In this document: positions 54,201 to 62,318 of the stretch, one piece after another
Position numbering within the stretch: the stretch's first letter is position 1
Layout of the letters: each line of letters starts with the position of its first letter
Made by a program: the position numbers and the translations under genes
DNA from: Atrichornis clamosus
Lineage: Eukaryota > Chordata > Aves > Passeriformes > Menuridae
DNA length: 64,000 bases
NCBI GenBank assembly: GCA_013400975.1
Contig: WBMZ01015636.1
Coordinates: forward strand, 26,911-90,910
Direction of reading: 5' to 3'
Notes under the pieces: model-generated
Database searches by the model: none
What the model was told of the DNA's origin: nothing
Seen by the model: the letters and a program-made list of their open reading frames with translations, nothing else

Positions 54201-57200
54201 TGCAGGCGTTGTTGCTGGAGGCAAGCTTGCTGCTGTGCACCTGCAAGCAGAGCCTTATCATTTCACCATAGTTACATATTTACAGCAGCCCGCTCCCCTT
54301 AAGTACAGTTGCTGTACTTAATAGATCATCTTATTGTGTATTTGAAACCTTCACTGACGTGGATAAACTGGTTTTAGCACAATCAAGTATTTTAGCAAGT
54401 TCTCTTTATTGATGATGATGTTTTTGCTGGAAGAGGAAAATGTGATACTATGAAATCTTATTCAGGGATCTTAATGCATTTTCTCCAGTATGGATGTCTT
54501 TTTAATTCCTATGAGCACTCCTGAGTAGCTTAATTTCAGTGGAGTTGCTACTATTACTGAATAGCCTTGGCTAAGCTATTATATCAGCAGGCAGCCTGGT
54601 TGGATAGCATTCAGTTTGCTACATTAGTCATAGAATCAATATTCCAAGAGAATAGGTTTAATAGAATTGAAAACTATTTTAGGCTGTGGTAGCATATTTT
54701 ATTATTTTTTAAGATAGCATAGTTACTAAAATAATAGGACTGATGCCATAAAAATGGGGAGAATATTGTGCCTCAAAAATATTGAGTCATTAATTTCATT
54801 ACAGAAGAACAGTAAAAACCACAGCAGTACATGCTCTTTCACTTATTTGTCTCCAATTTTTCTTTCAGGCTGAGGTATGCTCTGGAACAGTAGCAGAAGT
54901 AATCCAGTCTGTTGTGAATGGTGCAGATGGTTGCATATTTTGCTTTGGTCATGTCAAGCTTGGTGAGCTCCCAAATTCGTTACAGTTAATTACTATGTCA
55001 GTCTGGTAATTACATGCTGTCAGCTCCTGGAACAATAAACCTGGAGTATATGAATAGATTAGAATTTCTTTTTAATTAGCTTTGCAAACTTATCATGGTT
55101 TATTTCTACACTGTGATTGTAAGTTTTAATTTGAAAAGGTAAAATGTAGCATCAAATTAGTTTATTCAGGAGCAAGTTTATGTAGGTGCATTGTGATGAA
55201 AATCAAAAGATCAGAGATGTTTTTAACATTAATTTGCTGTGGGTCTGGCATACAAAACTTGCAAGCATAATAGAATAAATAGTAATGGATTAATAACTAC
55301 ATACTTTGAATTTTTGCATCTGTTCTTTCCTGTTATCTGTGCAGCACATGGCATTACATGTAATGTACAGTGGTGATATCAGGGAGTGGTATGAAGTCTT
55401 GTACAAGAAAGGTAAATTGTATTCATGTTTGTCTTTTCATTCTAGGAAAATCTTTTACCATGATTGGGAAGGATAACTCCACACAAAGCCTTGGTATCAT
55501 TCCCTGTGCAATTTCTTGGCTCTTCAAATTAATCAATGAACGTAAAGAAAAAACTGGAACTCGTTTCTCTATTAGAGTATCTGCTGTGGAGATCAGTGGC
55601 AAAGATGAAAACCTTAAGGATTTGTTAGCTGAAGTAGCCACTGGCAGCCTTCAGGATGGCCAGTCTCCCGGGGTTTATCTGAGAGAAGATCCAATATGTG
55701 GAACCCAGGTACAATGATTATCACAACATAGATTTTTCTGAGCCTTTCTTCTGCTTTTTATTTCCTTTTATCTGACAACAATTATGACAACTTTTAAGAC
55801 AGTAAAAAAAATTTATTGCTTTTAATTTATAAGCCCTTCTCCCATGGTGTACATATTTGTTTCTTTTAGTGCCCTGGAGGTTTAGCCAGTTCAGCAAAAA
55901 ATAATAAAAAAATGCCCCTGTGCTAATTAGTCATTTTCTTGTTTATATTCAAGCTTCAAAACCAAAGTGAGCTAAGGGCCCCAACAGCAGAGAAAGCTGC
56001 CTTTTTCCTTGATGCTGCAATTGCTGCCAGAAGCACCAGCAAGCCTGAATGTGAGGAGGAAGATAGGAGGAATTCACACATGCTCTTTACTCTTCACATA
56101 TATCAGTATCGCATGGAGAAGAGTGGCAAAGGAGGAAGTATGAATGTTCTTACCATGTTGTTTATTTTTCAATGATGTGGTCTTGCATTAGTTTTAATAA
56201 TAATTTGCAATTAACTTGAAAAAATGAGGTGAACTCTTAAGCCGGTTGAGTCACCTTTAACGTTTGTAGCTGTGACTAATATCTGGTTTCCTTACAATTA
56301 AATATTAATTTGGTCATTATCCCATGCTGAATTCATTATTTTTCTCATTTGAATGCCTTTTGAATACCAGGTTTGGCTTGAGTCCATGCAAGAACGTGAT
56401 ATACAACTGTTTTTCCCCTTTTTGTTGTAGTGTCTGGAGGACGCAGTCGTTTGCATCTCATTGATCTCGGGAGCTGTGAAAAAGTGCTGAGCAAGAGCCG
56501 AGATGGAGGGGGCTCTCTGTGTCTGTCTCTCTCTGCCCTGGGCAATGTAATTTTGGCCTTAATTAATGGTGCTAAGCATGTGCCATATAAGTAAGTGAAG
56601 TCTGCATTATCTTAAATTTGTGACTGGTGCTACCTGAGAAGTGGATTGCATCAACAATTTACTCTTTACCTAAGATAAAGAAAATTCTGTCAGAGGAAAG
56701 TCTGTCTTCTTTTAAGGTCACTTCTATATTGCAGATACACCTATCTATTCATCTGCCTGTCCATACTAACGTACACGGAGCTTTTTCAATGTTCAAGTAA
56801 CATGAAATTCTTAGTTACGTGGCCAAAAATGGTGTGCATTTTGATATATACTGAAGTTGTGTGAAATATTGGGGAGACTTGAAAAATAGCCAAGATGTTT
56901 TCTTTCCATCTCCTCTTTGTTTGCTAGATTTGGAATTCAGGCTGATCTCAGCCAGCTGGACATTAGGGAAAAATTCAAGCAAAATTTTGCAGAATTTTCT
57001 ATTTTTCTAAATATAAAAATTATATTGAATTTTCTGAAAATACTTGAGAGTTGATCAAGTATGTTCATCAAATGTTGTTATTTCTGGATGCCTTTTGGAA
57101 TTATACATCTTTTCAATTAAAATAAAGAAGACCACCCTGTTGCACATTTATTTAGCAGAAGTGAACATTTACGTGTGTTCCTTTGTGAAGTGTCCTTGAC

Positions 57201-60200
57201 AATAATTTTGTGTCGAACACACCTGTGGGGAGCCCAGTTTAAAGACAACAGTCACATTGTAAGCACCTTTCCCAGAACTTGGCCTTCAGTCCTTAAATTT
57301 AATTGCTGCTTGTCTTAGTGCATTATAACTTCATGCTGTTGTTATCAATCATGTCATTTCACATATTTATCTAGTGATGCATCTCAAACAGGTGTTTTTT
57401 CTTTCTGTATTAGGCAGAAAGATATTTTCCTCAGGCTAGTTGCTAGGTTTGCGTATGGAGTAGAGGATGGATGGGTTAGAATAGGGAAGGGCAGATCCTT
57501 AACTTTGTCACCCACCATGTTTAAGTGAGCAGACATGACAGGAGTTCCCTCATGTTGGACCAGCTCAGGGGGTCAGTAGACAGCAGCCTCCAGGGAGCTG
57601 TGAGGAAAGATGTCTTGGAGACCAGTGAAGGACAAAATGTTACCTCTCTTGCCAGCTTTACTGTCCATGTTGGAGGATGTGTACCACTAGGGAATCCTCC
57701 AGAGATAAGTTCTGCTTCCCATTTCCTTTGTCAGAGCAGACCACAGGTGGCAGAATGGAACATAGGTTAGTTGGGGTGACACTTACAATATACTTCTGGT
57801 TTCTAACATTCTTACATTTTTTTAGAGATTTCTTACTACTTCTGTTGACTTATTTTTTTCTTATTATCAAAATTGTTTGCATAGAGCTCATGGAGTGCAA
57901 CTATCCAGGTACTAAGTCTGTTCAGCTAAAAATACACGCTCATGAACTTTTATGGGTAATATGAGCTAAATCTGAGATAACTAATTATCAGTCAATTTTC
58001 CAAGTAACAAAATGACTTATCACACTGTAAATACACAGGCAGATAAATGACAATATTGGTGTCCTTGTATGTGTACATTTGGACACATTTTAAGTGTGGT
58101 CAGTAACAGGAGCATATTTCTTACCTATGTGTACCATACATGCATGAGAGTAAAAGTACAACTTGTGGTGTAAAATTCTGCAAAAAATGGTGGTGGTTTC
58201 TCTAAATACTACTATTCTCATTTGTTGCTCAGGGACAACAAGTTGACAATGTTGTTGAGGGAATCACTTGGTAACATCAACTGCAGGACTACGATGATTG
58301 CGCATATTTCTGACTCCCCAGCCAATTATGCAGAGACTCTCACCACCGTGCAGCTCGCGTCGCGAATCCACCGCATGAGAAAGAAGAAATCCAAGGTTGG
58401 TTTACAAACAGGCAGAAATTAATTCATTTGAAAATGAGTTTTCCTAACCTCTCGGTAGGGGAACATGGGATTTCTCGACAGTAGAAAGTAATACAAAATG
58501 CATAAAAGCTCAGGAGAGGAACTGACAAATGACTTGGCACTGAGCCATCATCCTACCCCCAATCCTTAATCCTGAAATTCTCCTCTTTTTGTTTCAAACA
58601 CACATTCTTTCTTTGCTTACATGTGGAACTATCTCAAAAGTTTCTATCTGTATTAACTAAAAATCAATAGAGGAGGATCAGAAAACTATTGAGGAGAAAG
58701 ACAATGCATAATATTTTATGGAAATTATCTGAATTACTCCTAATACAGTAAAATCTATGTAGCATGTTATTTTAATTCGCTCTCCCCTCTAATATTTTCC
58801 CGGTAGACGTAGTTGTGATAGTATACACAAAACACAGAGTATATAGCAAACCTGATCTTTTAATCAATTACATGTATATGTATATACTTAATCAATTGAT
58901 AATAATAACTTTTCCCTTACTGGCCATTTGCAGTATGCATCCAGCTCGTCTGGAGGAGAGAGTTCTTGTGAAGAAGGACATGTCCGGAGACCGCCCCATT
59001 TGCGACCATTCCACCCACGAACTGTTGCCCTTGACCCTGACCTTCCCGTCCTGAATATATCTAGTGATCCTGATTATTCCTCCAGCAGTGAACAGTCTTG
59101 TGATACTGTCATCTATGTTGGTCCCAACGGCGCGGCTTTGTCCGACAGGGAACTGACAGATAATGAAGGTCCTCCAGAGTTTGTTCCCATAATCCCATCC
59201 CTAAATAAGAAGAGAAATAAAGACAATTCTGCTATTGGTAGGAGTTCTGACAAGGACCATTTTAAATGCAACACTTTTGCTGAACTGCAAGAGAGGTTGG
59301 AGTGCATTGATGGGAGTGAGGAACCCATGAAATTTGCTTGTGGAGAAATCTCTGTTGGGTCTAATTGTAGCCCTGTTCCTGGAAGTACAGAAAATTCACA
59401 GTCTAAGTTGATTAAGGAAAAAATATCCTCTCCTTCTGGAGGATTTAAGAAACCAATTCCACAAGAAACAGTGTCTCCCAAAAAAGGACATAGCCTTCCT
59501 TTCCAGGCTGTTGCACCAAGGGGTGGCAATGGCAACTGTCAAGAAAATAGCACACCTCACTTGAAAGCAGAGCTTTCCAAGCTGCAGAGCAGAGCTGACA
59601 ACAAAATAATAGACTCTATCCTGGAGGGGGAGAGAGAGACAATCATTGATTCCCTGCAGTCTTCAAGGTGTAGCCCTTCAAGGAATCCAGAGCAGAATAA
59701 TGGCACCGCTGAATGTGTCACTAAGGAAAAGTCCTTGTACATGAAGAGGCCCTTGCCAAGCCCAGCACCTCCCCCTCCACAGCAGAGAGAGCACTCACCC
59801 AGCTCCAAAACTGAGAATTTGGAGCTGGACAATAGCAACGCGGTTCGGACTCCTCCTGTGGGAATGAGCAAACAGATGGGAAACAAACCTGAGAAAAACC
59901 CTGTGGGAAGCACATTCCTGGTTGGTAGCAACACCCAGAATCAGTCAGGTGCGATAGAAGTACACAGCTTCAGGTCAGCATTCAGAGGGAAATGTTTTGA
60001 TCGGGATATACTGACCACCACAGTGACTTTGCAGCAGCCTGTTGAGCTGAATGGAGAGGATGAGCTTGTTTTCACAGTGGTGGAAGAGCTATCTATTAGT
60101 GGAATTATGGATAATGGGAGACCTTCCAGTATCATTAGCTTTAACAGTGACTGCTCCCTTCAGGCCCTTGCATCAGGTTCGAGGCCGGTCAGTATTATCA

Positions 60201-62318
60201 GCAGCATAAATGATGAGTTTGATGCTTATACCTCACAGGAGACTTCTACTGGTGTAAATATTGATATTGTTGTGCCCTTTGCTAAGGATCCCTTTACCAG
60301 CAGCAGACGTTCCTCCATCAGCTCATGGCTTAGTGAAGTCAGCATCTGTACAATTGAAAGTGATGGAGCCCAGTCTAGTGACAGTTTTGTCGCACAGTCA
60401 TCTTACAACTGTAATAAGTCCGAGGAACCCTTCAACTTGGATTCGTCCCATTTATGTGTCCCCCTGAAAAGCGCTCTGAATGACAGTGGATTTTGCTTTT
60501 CTGAACTGGAGAGTGAGAGCTTGAGTTCTAGCAAGCTTTCCTCAGGCATGAGCAAAAGCCCTCAAACCTCTGAAACTACCAAAGCATCTCAGATAAAAAG
60601 TGCTTTTTGTGTCACTGATCAGCCAGTAAAAATTAAATTTAGTAATTCTCGCGATACACCTGTGATAGAAACAATACATTCTAGTCTTCCTAGGAAAACA
60701 AAAACTACCTCTTCTCCAATCCACAATAATACTGTCCTCAGCTATAAAGAGCTGCAGAATCCACATGGTATATTTGAAGATCCTTGGCTGTTACGCACCG
60801 ATTATCAATTGGAAGCAAAACCTGCAGACTCACTGCTGTCTCCGAAAACTCGCATGTTTGGTACTGAGAAGCAGCCAGAAAAAACTGCCCAGTGTTTTGG
60901 CACAGCATCCAGGCCGACAAAGTCGCAGACTATGCTCGCCTGTTCGCAGAGGGTTGTGGATGGTTGTGAAATGGCCTGCAAATCCTCCAGCGGAGCTGCA
61001 AAGAAGTCAGAAGTTGCGATGAAGATGCCACAGCTGAAGAGAGGAGCCACCACACTGGGAGTGATGCCAGTGTCTCATGCTAACAGTACTTTGCAGGAGT
61101 CTGTGACCCGAGGGAATTCTGATGCTCTGTTGGCCACTGGCAGCTTGAAATCGTCACTGGGAAAGAAGAATACACCACAGAAATCAACCATGTTGCCCAG
61201 ACCAGGTGGGCCAACACCTCCAACACCTCCTGTACGCAAATCGAGCCTGGAGCAGAAACCTGTTGGTCTGGGTAATGGTGGGGGGAAAGCCTCTGGCCTG
61301 GACTTTGCCAGGGCTGCCACTCCAAAGGCTGAAGATGAAGCAGATTTGCGGTTGAAAGCTGGGTCTTACTTTAGTGAAAGTGCCAGCAGCAAAATGAACC
61401 TGAAGGGTGACCACTCTTTGCCCAAGATGACGTCCAGCTTAAAGGTGAAGGCGTCGAGGAGTGAAGCTGTGCACCGATATGGGAGCCACATGTCTCTGGA
61501 GAGGTGCGACAGCCTGACGTCAGTTGGATCCAAAGCAAGTGTGGCGAGGGACAGTGGGAGCATCGGCAACAGCCGGGCAGGGCGCTCTGTCCCCAGGCTG
61601 GGGGTCCCCCCTGTTGCTTCCAGTGTGGGTTTACCACTGCCCTTCACTGCCCCTGCACCTGGTAAAAACAGTCAGGCCAAACCCACAGCTAACCAGAAGG
61701 TGCAAGCCAATGGGAATAAAACCCGGGGCCTCTCTGCCAGTGGGTCAAAGTCTCTCAGCTCCTCTGTGAAGTCCCTAGCACAGCCTGCAGGGAAGGGCTC
61801 TGGCGTGGCCCCTGGTGGGAAGGTGGCCCCCCGTTCTGTGCAGCCTGTCAGTGGCAAACCCGGCCGCGGGACCATCATGGGGACCAAGCAGGCCATGAGG
61901 GCAGCCAACAGCCACGTGAACGAGCTGGTGTCAGGCAGCTCGGCCAAGGTGGGCCACTTCCGAGGCTCCACCGACTCTGACAGTGGCAACGACAGTGGCA
62001 TCAACCTCAGTGATGAGAAGTCACAAATGCTGGTGCTGCCGTCTCCGTACAGCAAGATCACAGCACCACGGCGGCCGCAGCGGTACAGCAGTGGGCACGG
62101 CAGTGACAACAGCAGCGTCCTGAGCGGGGAGCTGCCACCAGCCATGGGGAGGACAGCTCTGTTCTACCACAGCGGGGGCAGCAGCGGCTACGAGAGCATG
62201 ATTCGGGACAGCGAGGCCACCGGCAGCGCCTCCTCGGCACACGACTCCATGAGCGAGAGCGGGATGTCGTCACCGGGTCGGATGAGGAGCCTTAAATCCC
62301 CCAAGAAACGATCAACAG
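5772..62318 (+). CDS. KIF26A: KIF26A, ten internal coding exons (both ends outside the window)
   Basis: This is the whole gene as seen here: join of 5772-6272, 22082-22248, 40430-40613, 52690-52899, 54869-54962, 55446-55708, 55954-56137, 56431-56590, 58233-58395 and 58934-62318. The joined frame is 5,311 nt with no stop, and all nine introns are GT-AG with matching phases. Residue numbers in other entries count from the first codon of the 5772 exon. Residues 1-284 are pre-motor, about 285-637 are the kinesin-like motor, and 643-1770 are the tail. From family knowledge, KIF26A binds microtubules without ATPase activity, and in mouse it restrains GDNF-Ret signalling through Grb2 and affects enteric and cortical neuron development. 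KIF26B is the main alternative; the tail block and linker wording favour KIF26A. The start codon and stop codon are not in the window. Confidence 0.9.
8424..8442. repeat. T19 homopolymer run
   Basis: Nineteen consecutive T residues lie in the first large intron. Such tracts can mark an old retroinsertion tail on the minus strand or simply replication slippage. No adjacent element was recognised. Confidence 0.9.
13360..13816 (+). mobile_element. CR1 LINE ORF2 fragment, internally deleted and 3'-truncated
   Basis: Two blocks in + orientation resemble the avian CR1 ORF2. The first, about 13360-13572, matches the region with 'ctggtcctcac', 'acttcaaccaccctgac', 'gttcctggaatg' and 'gaggagaggtgctttgctgg'. 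The second, about 13585-13816, matches the reverse-transcriptase region with 'ccccaggggtcagtactgg', 'ccctggatgaaggga' and 'gccattcagcaagacctgg'. The sequence between these blocks in a full element is missing, so a deletion joins them near 13572-13585. The copy is not intact, and the short frame at 13575-13820 is its remnant. It also lacks the CR1 3' end, which is unusual because CR1 copies are normally 5'-truncated. Identification is by recalled consensus, not alignment. Confidence 0.85.
14262..14372 (+). repeat. Old amniote interspersed repeat (TAAGAACAT...TCTAGCCCA type)
   Basis: The segment contains 'gataagaacatgag', then a GAGTC stretch, then 'gtctagcccaggg' and 'cacagtgaagctggaaatag'. 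The order and spacing resemble an old repeat known from turtles and crocodilians that reads TAAGAACATAAG, GGTCAGACC, TCTAGCCCAGTATCC and ACAGTGGCCA. The copy is highly diverged. Whether it belongs to a CR1 5' region or to a SINE cannot be decided by eye. Confidence 0.45.
14655..14885 (-). mobile_element. Ancient CR1/L3-like LINE fragment, minus orientation
   Basis: Read on the + strand, this stretch follows the reverse complement of old amniote CR1/L3 elements: 'gtcaaatctcacctgacaa', then 'tttgcccactgacacttgga', 'agttcttctggaattcc', and 'gacatctgcaaacttgcaga'. These correspond to familiar phrases such as 'atctgcaaactttgccac' in reptile CR1 copies. It is strongly diverged with no open frame. 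It lies about 0.8 kb downstream of the + strand CR1 fragment, in the opposite orientation. Confidence 0.6.
18772..18788. repeat. A17 homopolymer run
   Basis: Seventeen consecutive A residues on the + strand. CR1 elements do not carry poly(A) tails, so this could be the tail of an old L1-independent retrocopy or simple slippage. No source gene was recognised in the 200 bases upstream. Confidence 0.85.
22082..22248 (+). CDS. KIF26A: KIF26A coding exon 2 of window: pre-motor linker
   Basis: This 167 nt exon (55 codons plus 2 nt, phase 0 to 2) is bounded by TTTTTATCAG and the donor AAG|GTAGTT. It starts [10 protein letters not shown] and ends SAAASFFIR, with the Arg codon split across the next intron. 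AASFFIR followed by AAQKL is the KIF26A signature at this junction. The middle is Gly/Ala/Ser-rich, GC-rich and poorly conserved. A donor-like CAG|GTACCT at 22218 lies inside the exon, but its use would shift the frame into exon 3. Reverse-strand frames here are shadows. Confidence 0.88.
28970..29185. promoter_or_regulatory. CpG-rich patch inside the intron
   Basis: About 18 CpG dinucleotides lie within roughly 215 bases of GC-rich sequence, while the flanking intron is AT-rich and nearly CpG-free. CpG runs include 'gagccggggagagcggg', 'gtgccgcggctg' and 'aacgtgacccgcacgtag'. This resembles a small CpG island, which could be an alternative or antisense promoter, an enhancer, or an unmethylated relic. 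No exon with a convincing start codon and donor was identified beside it. The call rests on base composition only. Confidence 0.4.
33722..33985 (+). mobile_element. Ancient CR1 LINE fragment, 3' half
   Basis: Blocks follow the order of the amniote CR1 3' region: 'gagcaacaaggacagtcaga', 'cctgtgaggagaggttgaaa', 'gggacttcttaatttg', 'catataggtaacagctgctg', 'ctctgcatgtctgctgg' and 'taagagtaagagtagttaaa'. The last corresponds to the 'ctataagggtagttaa' phrase of CR1. The copy is very diverged, has no open frame and is inert. Identification is by recalled consensus. Confidence 0.7.
34820..35344 (-). other. Unrecognised antisense open reading frame, 174 codons
   Basis: An open frame on the minus strand runs from about 35344 to a stop at 34820. 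It can start at an ATG at the third codon ([13 protein letters not shown]) and contains [16 protein letters not shown] and [20 protein letters not shown], which look protein-like because they are rich in charged and aromatic residues. The C-terminal third is less convincing. I do not recognise the product. No splice context, adjacent poly(A) tail or target duplication was established. An open frame of this length is expected about once by chance in a window of this size, so it may be noise, a decayed retrocopy or an antisense transcript. Confidence 0.2.
40430..40613 (+). CDS. KIF26A: KIF26A coding exon 3 of window: region just before the motor
   Basis: This 184 nt exon enters in phase 2 (one base completes the split Arg) and leaves in phase 0 at AAG|GTAACT. 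It encodes [17 protein letters not shown], then a conserved segment [19 protein letters not shown], and ends [11 protein letters not shown]. The basic cluster KRKK and the PPPAPP run are typical of KIF26A immediately ahead of the motor. The last residues, IGK, join to VKVMVRI of exon 4, which begins the first motor strand. The acceptor is TTTTATACAG. Confidence 0.93.
42258..42313 (-). mobile_element. CR1 LINE 3'-end fragment, minus orientation
   Basis: The + strand reads 'catagaatcacacaatatc', 'ctgagttggaagtaacc', and 'agaaggatcatcaagt', the reverse complement of an avian CR1 3' terminus ending in the ATTCTGTGATTCTATG type repeat. Only the last 55 or so bases of the element are present. It forms an inverted pair with the fragment immediately downstream. 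Confidence 0.8.
42323..42421 (+). mobile_element. CR1 LINE 3'-end fragment, plus orientation
   Basis: The sequence reads 'gatggtcctgtgcagggcc', 'aggagttggactcaaaaat', 'ccttgtgggtcccttcc' and 'aactcagcatactctg', then 'ttattctgtg', a close match to the 3' end of a bird CR1 subfamily. It lies a few bases after an oppositely oriented copy of the same 3' end, so the two can pair as an imperfect stem of about 54 bases. Confidence 0.85.
46683..46705. repeat. AT-dinucleotide-rich simple stretch
   Basis: An interrupted (AT)n run (gatatatatatgtatataat) lies in the intron. It is too short and impure to say more. Confidence 0.6.
51122..51141. repeat. T20 homopolymer run
   Basis: Twenty consecutive T residues, the longest homopolymer in the window, lie about 230 bases upstream of a CR1 fragment. 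No element is recognised directly beside it. Confidence 0.9.
51366..51458 (-). mobile_element. CR1 LINE 3'-region fragment, minus orientation
   Basis: The + strand carries 'tagaaccattgaattgttg', 'agtttggaaaggatcttta', 'agatcgagtccaactgct', 'aacccagcactgcc' and 'aagcccaccactaaaccatg', the reverse complement of the familiar CR1 3' region. The copy is diverged and 5'-truncated, as is usual for CR1. Confidence 0.85.
52690..52899 (+). CDS. KIF26A: KIF26A coding exon 4 of window: start of motor domain
   Basis: This 210 nt exon (70 codons, phase 0-0) lies between TTCTTGCAG and the donor CAG|GTACTG. It encodes [15 protein letters not shown], the first beta strand of the kinesin fold, where VKVMVRI corresponds to the usual VxVxVRxRP strand without the RP. 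It continues with [19 protein letters not shown] and ends in [17 protein letters not shown], matching the FxFDxVF motif of kinesins. Residues are 285-354. An exon of this phase could be skipped in frame, but that would remove the first strands of the motor. Confidence 0.95.
52900..54868 (+). other. KIF26A: KIF26A intron after exon 4
   Basis: This 2.0 kb intron runs from GTACTG to TTTCTTTCAG. It is mostly AT-rich unique-looking sequence with a GC-richer stretch at about 54030-54260 whose open frames (up to 80 codons) have no recognisable content. Nothing else was identified. Confidence 0.9.
54869..54962 (+). CDS. KIF26A: KIF26A coding exon 5 of window: motor, first half of the P-loop
   Basis: This 94 nt exon (31 codons plus 1 nt, phase 0 to 1) encodes [16 protein letters not shown], then [15 protein letters not shown], and the first base of a Gly codon. 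It is followed by GTGAGC. It carries the first part of the nucleotide-binding P-loop. Canonical kinesins read GQTGSGK[ST], whereas here the loop is GHVKLGKS (residues 381-388), so the QTGS core is replaced by HVKL. The intron splits the conserved glycine codon. This degeneration is a known KIF26 trait, consistent with lack of ATPase activity. Confidence 0.95.
54963..55445 (+). other. KIF26A: KIF26A intron after exon 5
   Basis: This 483 nt GT-AG intron runs from GTGAGC to CATTCTAG. It is AT-rich with no recognisable repeat. Confidence 0.93.
55446..55708 (+). CDS. KIF26A: KIF26A coding exon 6 of window: motor core after the P-loop
   Basis: This 263 nt exon (phase 1 to 0) lies between CATTCTAG and the donor CAG|GTACAA. 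It completes the P-loop Gly-Lys-Ser and continues FTMIGKD, then [16 protein letters not shown], matching the GIIPR helix of kinesins, and a strand [13 protein letters not shown], corresponding to the V-S-x-x-E-I-Y strand. It ends [20 protein letters not shown] and REDPICGTQ. Residues are 386-473. Confidence 0.95.
55709..55953 (+). other. KIF26A: KIF26A intron after exon 6
   Basis: This 245 nt intron runs from GTACAA to TATTCAAG. It is short and AT-rich, with no internal features. Confidence 0.93.
55954..56137 (+). CDS. KIF26A: KIF26A coding exon 7 of window: motor, switch I region
   Basis: This 184 nt exon (61 codons plus 1 nt, phase 0 to 1) lies between TATTCAAG and the donor GGA-A|GTATGA. 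It encodes [20 protein letters not shown], then [19 protein letters not shown] and [20 protein letters not shown]. The switch I consensus NxxSSRSH of active kinesins is reduced to RNSH (residues 512-515), so most of the serines that contact the nucleotide and magnesium are missing. The downstream strand MLFTLHIYQ matches the usual xxFTIxVxQ. Reading on past the donor reaches a stop within 40 bases. Confidence 0.95.
56138..56430 (+). other. KIF26A: KIF26A intron after exon 7
   Basis: This 293 nt intron runs from GTATGA to TTTGTTGTAG. It is AT-rich and holds no other features. Confidence 0.93.
56431..56590 (+). CDS. KIF26A: KIF26A coding exon 8 of window: motor, switch II region
   Basis: This 160 nt exon (phase 1 to 2) lies between TTTGTTGTAG and the donor TAA|GTAAGT. 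It encodes [20 protein letters not shown], then [20 protein letters not shown] and HVPY. Switch II of canonical kinesins is DLAGSE; here it reads DLGSCE (residues 546-551), so the Ala-Gly pair is altered. The helix [21 protein letters not shown] follows the kinesin pattern (LSALGxVIxAL, then HIPYRDSKLT). The Lys codon of the KDNKLT motif is split over the next intron. Confidence 0.95.
56591..58232 (+). other. KIF26A: KIF26A intron after exon 8
   Basis: This 1.64 kb intron runs from GTAAGT to TTTGTTGCTCAG. A GC-richer stretch at about 57470-57770 has short open frames without recognisable content. The rest is AT-rich and apparently unique. Confidence 0.9.
58233..58395 (+). CDS. KIF26A: KIF26A coding exon 9 of window: end of motor domain
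   Basis: This 163 nt exon (phase 2 to 0) lies between TTTGTTGCTCAG and the donor AAG|GTTGGT. It encodes [20 protein letters not shown], then [20 protein letters not shown] and [14 protein letters not shown]. This corresponds closely to the canonical DSKLTRLLQDSLGGN, MIANISP, NYEETLSTLRFASRAK segment, the best-conserved part of the motor, which forms the microtubule-facing loop 12/alpha5 and alpha6. The basic run RKKKSK ends the motor. The donor GTTGGT is weak; retention of the next intron would add eight codons and a stop at 58420-58422. Confidence 0.95.
58396..58933 (+). other. KIF26A: KIF26A intron after exon 9
   Basis: This 538 nt intron runs from GTTGGT to GGCCATTTGCAG. It is AT-rich with a weak polypyrimidine tract and an (A/T/G) simple stretch at about 58870-58910. 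Confidence 0.92.
58934..62318 (+). CDS. KIF26A: KIF26A coding exon 10 of window: giant exon encoding the disordered tail
   Basis: This 3,385 nt exon (1,128 codons plus 1 nt, phase 0 to 1) ends ACA-G|GTAAGA. It encodes [15 protein letters not shown], then [19 protein letters not shown] conserved block follows at about 59075-59197 ([38 protein letters not shown]). Another is at about 60117-60240 ([31 protein letters not shown]). Proline-rich candidate SH3 sites are near 59752-59790 (SPAPPPPQQ) and 61196-61245 ([12 protein letters not shown]). A C-terminal Ser/Gly block ([57 protein letters not shown]) ends the exon. The rest is Ser/Pro/Lys-rich and predicted disordered. The open frame continues past the donor to 62659, but that extension is intronic by comparison with known KIF26A, which goes on to LQRRRL in the next exon. 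Confidence 0.95.
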
